A stretch of 64,000 nucleotides of DNA from Arenicella chitinivorans (GTDB lineage: Bacteria; Pseudomonadota; Gammaproteobacteria; Arenicellales; Arenicellaceae): contig NZ_BMXA01000002.1 of NCBI RefSeq assembly GCF_014651515.1, forward strand, positions 186,001-250,000, written 5' to 3'. The notes under the pieces were generated by a model that was given only the letters and a program-made list of their open reading frames with translations, did no database searches and was not told where the DNA came from. The first letter of the stretch is position 1, and every line of letters starts with the position of its first letter. Made by a program: the position numbers and the translations under genes. Shown one piece after another: positions 62,201 through 64,000 of the stretch.

Positions 62201-62391
62201 GTGGTGATGGTTTCTTCAATGGACTTTGGGTTTCCCCCGGGTAGCACGGTGGTAATGGTGATCGTGTCGAGCTGAAAATCAGGCAACAATTCCAGCGCGA
62301 TATCGCGTGACAACGCCATGATGCCCATAATCACGATGCCAATCATCAACAGATTGGCTGCAACGTGGTTTCTAGCAAACCATTGAATCAT
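59233..62391 (-). CDS. RND efflux transporter, inner-membrane subunit
   Basis: A 1052-residue AcrB/HAE1-type RND pump with 12 transmembrane helices and two large periplasmic loops. The N-terminus (MIQWFARNHVAANLLMIGIV), the proton-relay aspartates in GIVVDDAIVTGENI of TM4, and the second-half signature GIVVNDSLVLVDYINQQRAKG are present. Substrates cannot be predicted. Its start overlaps the end of a second RND gene by 4 bp. The periplasmic adaptor and outer-membrane factor are not in the window on this side. Confidence 0.92.
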   Translation of the reverse strand: MIQWFARNHVAANLLMIGIVIMGIMALSRDIALELLPDFQLDTITITTVLPGGNPKSIEETITTRIEEAISDIEGIEKITSRSAEAMSMVFAQIEGGYDDQEILSDVKIRVDALSTLPQDAERPIIQIADVPIQVIGLAVYGSELTYDELYQTASDAREALLRVDGVTQVGQLQAPPREIHIEVAPHTLEQYNLTLADIGQAIQRNSVDISAGNLKTRDGDILVRSNGQAYQAAEFRRIPVTNSGDRVVYLEDIARVVDGYQLVQVETQYNGEDAITFEAYRVGKQSTIDISERVKQFITEYQPNLPTGAKLGTYGETAKVVESRLSTLIKSAWQGGVLVMILLALFLRPAVALWVGIGIPVCFLGAFAMMPILGLSLNMLTMFAFLIVLGIVVDDAIVTGENIYRHMRAGMPPDQAAVFGTKEVAVPVTFGVVTTMIAFAPLLAVEGALSTFAKQIPLVVIPVLAFSLIESKLILPAHMSTIKARDENQINWLGRTQQNFSRGFENAIIRIYRPFLNSCVFNKTITVVSAVCIFFVVIVLISTGWVRFAFAPEFVDDAIYVRLTMPSTTGYDTTKEHIHHIVKQANELSEEYVNPETGESLFKYVISVSGLTLDGGTGAPSFGTNKGIVIIEVETSENRPEDFSITEVQERLRQRVGDIPGAEQFSLSSTFGDFGRPISVAIYGNDDERLALRVDEIREYLKQYPGVYDLQDNFSSGKEEVQIELTPLADSLGLSLSAISSQVRQAVFGFEAQRIQRGQDELKVMVRYPLEYRSSMNDVENMPISVGNSDRTIPLSQLAELHPSTSPSAVYRDRQRRTVTVSANLDKSNYDVEIIRRDLTEFLDQMFAQEPSLSYSMDGEAENQRETNASFALGFMLVIIMIYALLAIPFKSFSQPFIVMSIIPLAIVGAIIGHIIMGLPFSMLSIMGVLALTGIVVNDSLVLVDYINQQRAKGVHIMEAVLTAGEVRFRPVMLTSLTTFVGLLPLMVTSDTQSQALVPMAVSLGFGILFATLITLVVIPVNYLIFHRIGLWWNDQPSDISRHAVAGLPSS

Positions 62392-64000
62392 GAGTTACTC
62401 CCGTAAGTCTCGCGCAGCATTAGCTCGCGATGCGTGTTATCGCCATGCCAAAAGTTCAGCATGCTGTGTTTGAACTGGTAGGCCAAAATGTAATTGATTG
62501 GCACAATAATCAGTGTGACGAAAGTGGCGAATAGAATGCCAAACCCGAGTGAGATCGCCATCTGCTTTAAAAACTCTGCTTGCGTGCTGAAGTCCAGCAA
62601 TAAAGGCGTGAGGCCCGCGAAGGTTGTGAGCGACGTCAGGAGCACCGGGCGGAAGCGAATTGCACCGGCACTCAATACCGCGTCCAACACAGACATGCCC
62701 TCTTTACGCCGCTGATTAATGGTATCGACCAAAACCAGACTGTCATTCACTACCACACCTGCCAGCGCCAGCATGCCAACAATGCTCAGAAAGCTCAGGT
62801 CACGTTGCAGCAGCATGTGGCCTAAAATTGCGCCAACAATGCCAAAAGGAATGACCGACATCACAATAAACGGCTGACCGTACGATTTAAACGGAATCGC
62901 CAATAATGCGTAGATCGCAATGAGCACAATAACAGTGCCAGAGGCCAATCCGGCATTGGACTCTGCTTGTTCTTCCGCTTCGCCTTTGAACTGGTAGGAT
63001 ACGTCCGGATAACTCTGCTGGACCTCCTGCATAAAGGATTCGAGCTCGCGCATGATTGCGCCCATGTCGGCGATGTCTTTATCTACGTCTGCGCGTACGT
63101 TCAAAATACCTTTGCGATTTAGACGATACAAAGTGGTTGGGCTCGACCCAGTGCTCAAGTCTGCAATATCTGCCAATGGAATTTTCGTTGCGCTGTTGGC
63201 TACGCGGATCGGCAATTGCTTTAAATCTTCGATCGCTGAGCGATACGCCAGTGGATAGCGAACCATCACACGAATATCATTTCGGCCTTTCTGAATACGT
63301 TGTGCCTGAAAGCCAAAAACACCGTTGCGCACCTGTTCGGCCACGTCAGCTAGGCTTAGGCCCAGCGCATAGGCTGCTGGCTTGAGTTCAATATTAAGCT
63401 CTTCTTTACCGCCAAAATAATTGTCCTGAATATCGTAGATTGGAGGAAACTCGCGAAGCTTCTCACGCAGTAATTCGATTACCGCGCCTGCGCGATTGAA
63501 ATCTGGGCTCGACAATTCAATATCGATCGGACTAACGCCACCGCCAGTTTCAGCGCGCACACTGAATTTTTGCATGCCAGGGATTTCACCGATGGCAGCC
63601 CGCACTTCACGACCCAGCTCCGAGGCCGTGATATCGATATGGCGCTCTGGCGGCGGTATAATCTCTACGCTAACTCGACCGACTGACGGTTTATTCACGC
63701 GCCCAGCACTGCCGCTGGTGGAAAAAACGTGTCGAATAATGGAGACGCCACTTTCTGGGTCGCGGTATTTCTCCTGCAGAGCTTGTACCTCCCGAGTGAT
63801 ATTCTGAATGTGTCGATGCGTGGTGGCAAACGCAGTGGTGTCGGGCATCTCCAGCGAAAAGCGAATTTCCTCGGACTGCACTCGTGGCCATAGCGTAAAC
63901 CGAATATGGCCGAGTTGCGCGTAAGCAATCACCACGGTGGACACTGCGAGCAATAGGGCAACGGTGATGGCTTTGTTGCTCACGCAACGTTGTAAGAACG
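62388..64000 (-). CDS. RND efflux transporter, partner subunit (5' end beyond window)
   Basis: The C-terminal half of a second RND permease; the reading frame is open to the right edge (FLQRCVSNKAITV at the border), so the start and first half lie beyond 64000. Visible parts are the second periplasmic loop and the last six helices, with GVVVNDSLVLVDTINQRRKEG and a C-terminal FATFVTLIIVPINYILAYQF. It is similar to the downstream RND protein in layout and probably arose by duplication. A paired RND arrangement is known for MdtBC-like heteromeric pumps. Confidence 0.9.
   Translation of the reverse strand, partial: FLQRCVSNKAITVALLLAVSTVVIAYAQLGHIRFTLWPRVQSEEIRFSLEMPDTTAFATTHRHIQNITREVQALQEKYRDPESGVSIIRHVFSTSGSAGRVNKPSVGRVSVEIIPPPERHIDITASELGREVRAAIGEIPGMQKFSVRAETGGGVSPIDIELSSPDFNRAGAVIELLREKLREFPPIYDIQDNYFGGKEELNIELKPAAYALGLSLADVAEQVRNGVFGFQAQRIQKGRNDIRVMVRYPLAYRSAIEDLKQLPIRVANSATKIPLADIADLSTGSSPTTLYRLNRKGILNVRADVDKDIADMGAIMRELESFMQEVQQSYPDVSYQFKGEAEEQAESNAGLASGTVIVLIAIYALLAIPFKSYGQPFIVMSVIPFGIVGAILGHMLLQRDLSFLSIVGMLALAGVVVNDSLVLVDTINQRRKEGMSVLDAVLSAGAIRFRPVLLTSLTTFAGLTPLLLDFSTQAEFLKQMAISLGFGILFATFVTLIIVPINYILAYQFKHSMLNFWHGDNTHRELMLRETYGSNS

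Overview
The window looks like a chromosomal segment of a free-living, probably marine gammaproteobacterium. Three things suggest this: a syntenic LPS-transport/Kdo block (lptA-lptC-kdsC-kdsD-yrbG) facing the conserved ibaG-murA-hisG-hisD block; a secreted chitin-active LPMO and PQQ-type sugar dehydrogenases; and a triacylglycerol/wax-ester locus. I cannot name the genus from sequence alone. I see no rRNA, tRNA, CRISPR array, insertion sequence or phage gene.

Layout. (1) 1-3654, minus strand: LPS assembly operon, with lptA running off the left edge. (2) 3845-10832, plus strand: a DUF4282 membrane protein, mlaC (without mlaFEDB next to it), an ABC-2 exporter pair, ibaG, grxD, murA, hisG (short form) and hisD. 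(3) 10860-20087: accessory metabolism, mostly minus strand. It holds an LpxO-like hydroxylase, a TauD/TfdA-like oxygenase, an iodotyrosine-deiodinase-like flavoprotein, a biotinyl-carboxyltransferase fusion, a soluble sugar dehydrogenase, a methyltransferase with a signal peptide, and a hydrolase pair. (4) 20255-29387, plus strand: MFS carrier, a large multidomain secreted sugar dehydrogenase-like protein, GST, hydrolase, GNAT, small membrane proteins, and an AA10 LPMO with CBM2 behind a long leader that appears structured.

(5) 29568-45549 is the most unusual region. A minus-strand operon of ten genes, plus a likely small leading ORF, encodes a GTP cyclohydrolase II-RibD reductase fusion, an unrecognised two-domain protein, a double-propeller WD40 protein, a Stf0-like sulfotransferase, two secreted single-CxxCH proteins, a repeat protein, a GH43/GINT-like beta-propeller, a GT4 glycosyltransferase and an ATP-grasp ligase. 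It runs into a convergent plus-strand pair: a third CxxCH paralogue and a FemAB/BcsL-like acyltransferase. The two operons overlap tail to tail by 28 bp. I read this as a candidate undescribed pathway making and exporting, or attaching, a GTP-derived and possibly glycosylated, sulfated or amino-acylated product, with a family of extracytoplasmic c-type heme proteins. Product and function are inference.

(6) 45952-48688: MscS-like channel and small envelope proteins. (7) 48856-58454: a hydrolase lacking the usual nucleophile, an M28 peptidase, and a module running from glycerol-3-phosphate to triacylglycerol (WS/DGAT, HAD-PlsC fusion, PlsB, GpsA). (8) 58641-64000: a lipoprotein and two tandem RND efflux subunits, the second running off the right edge.
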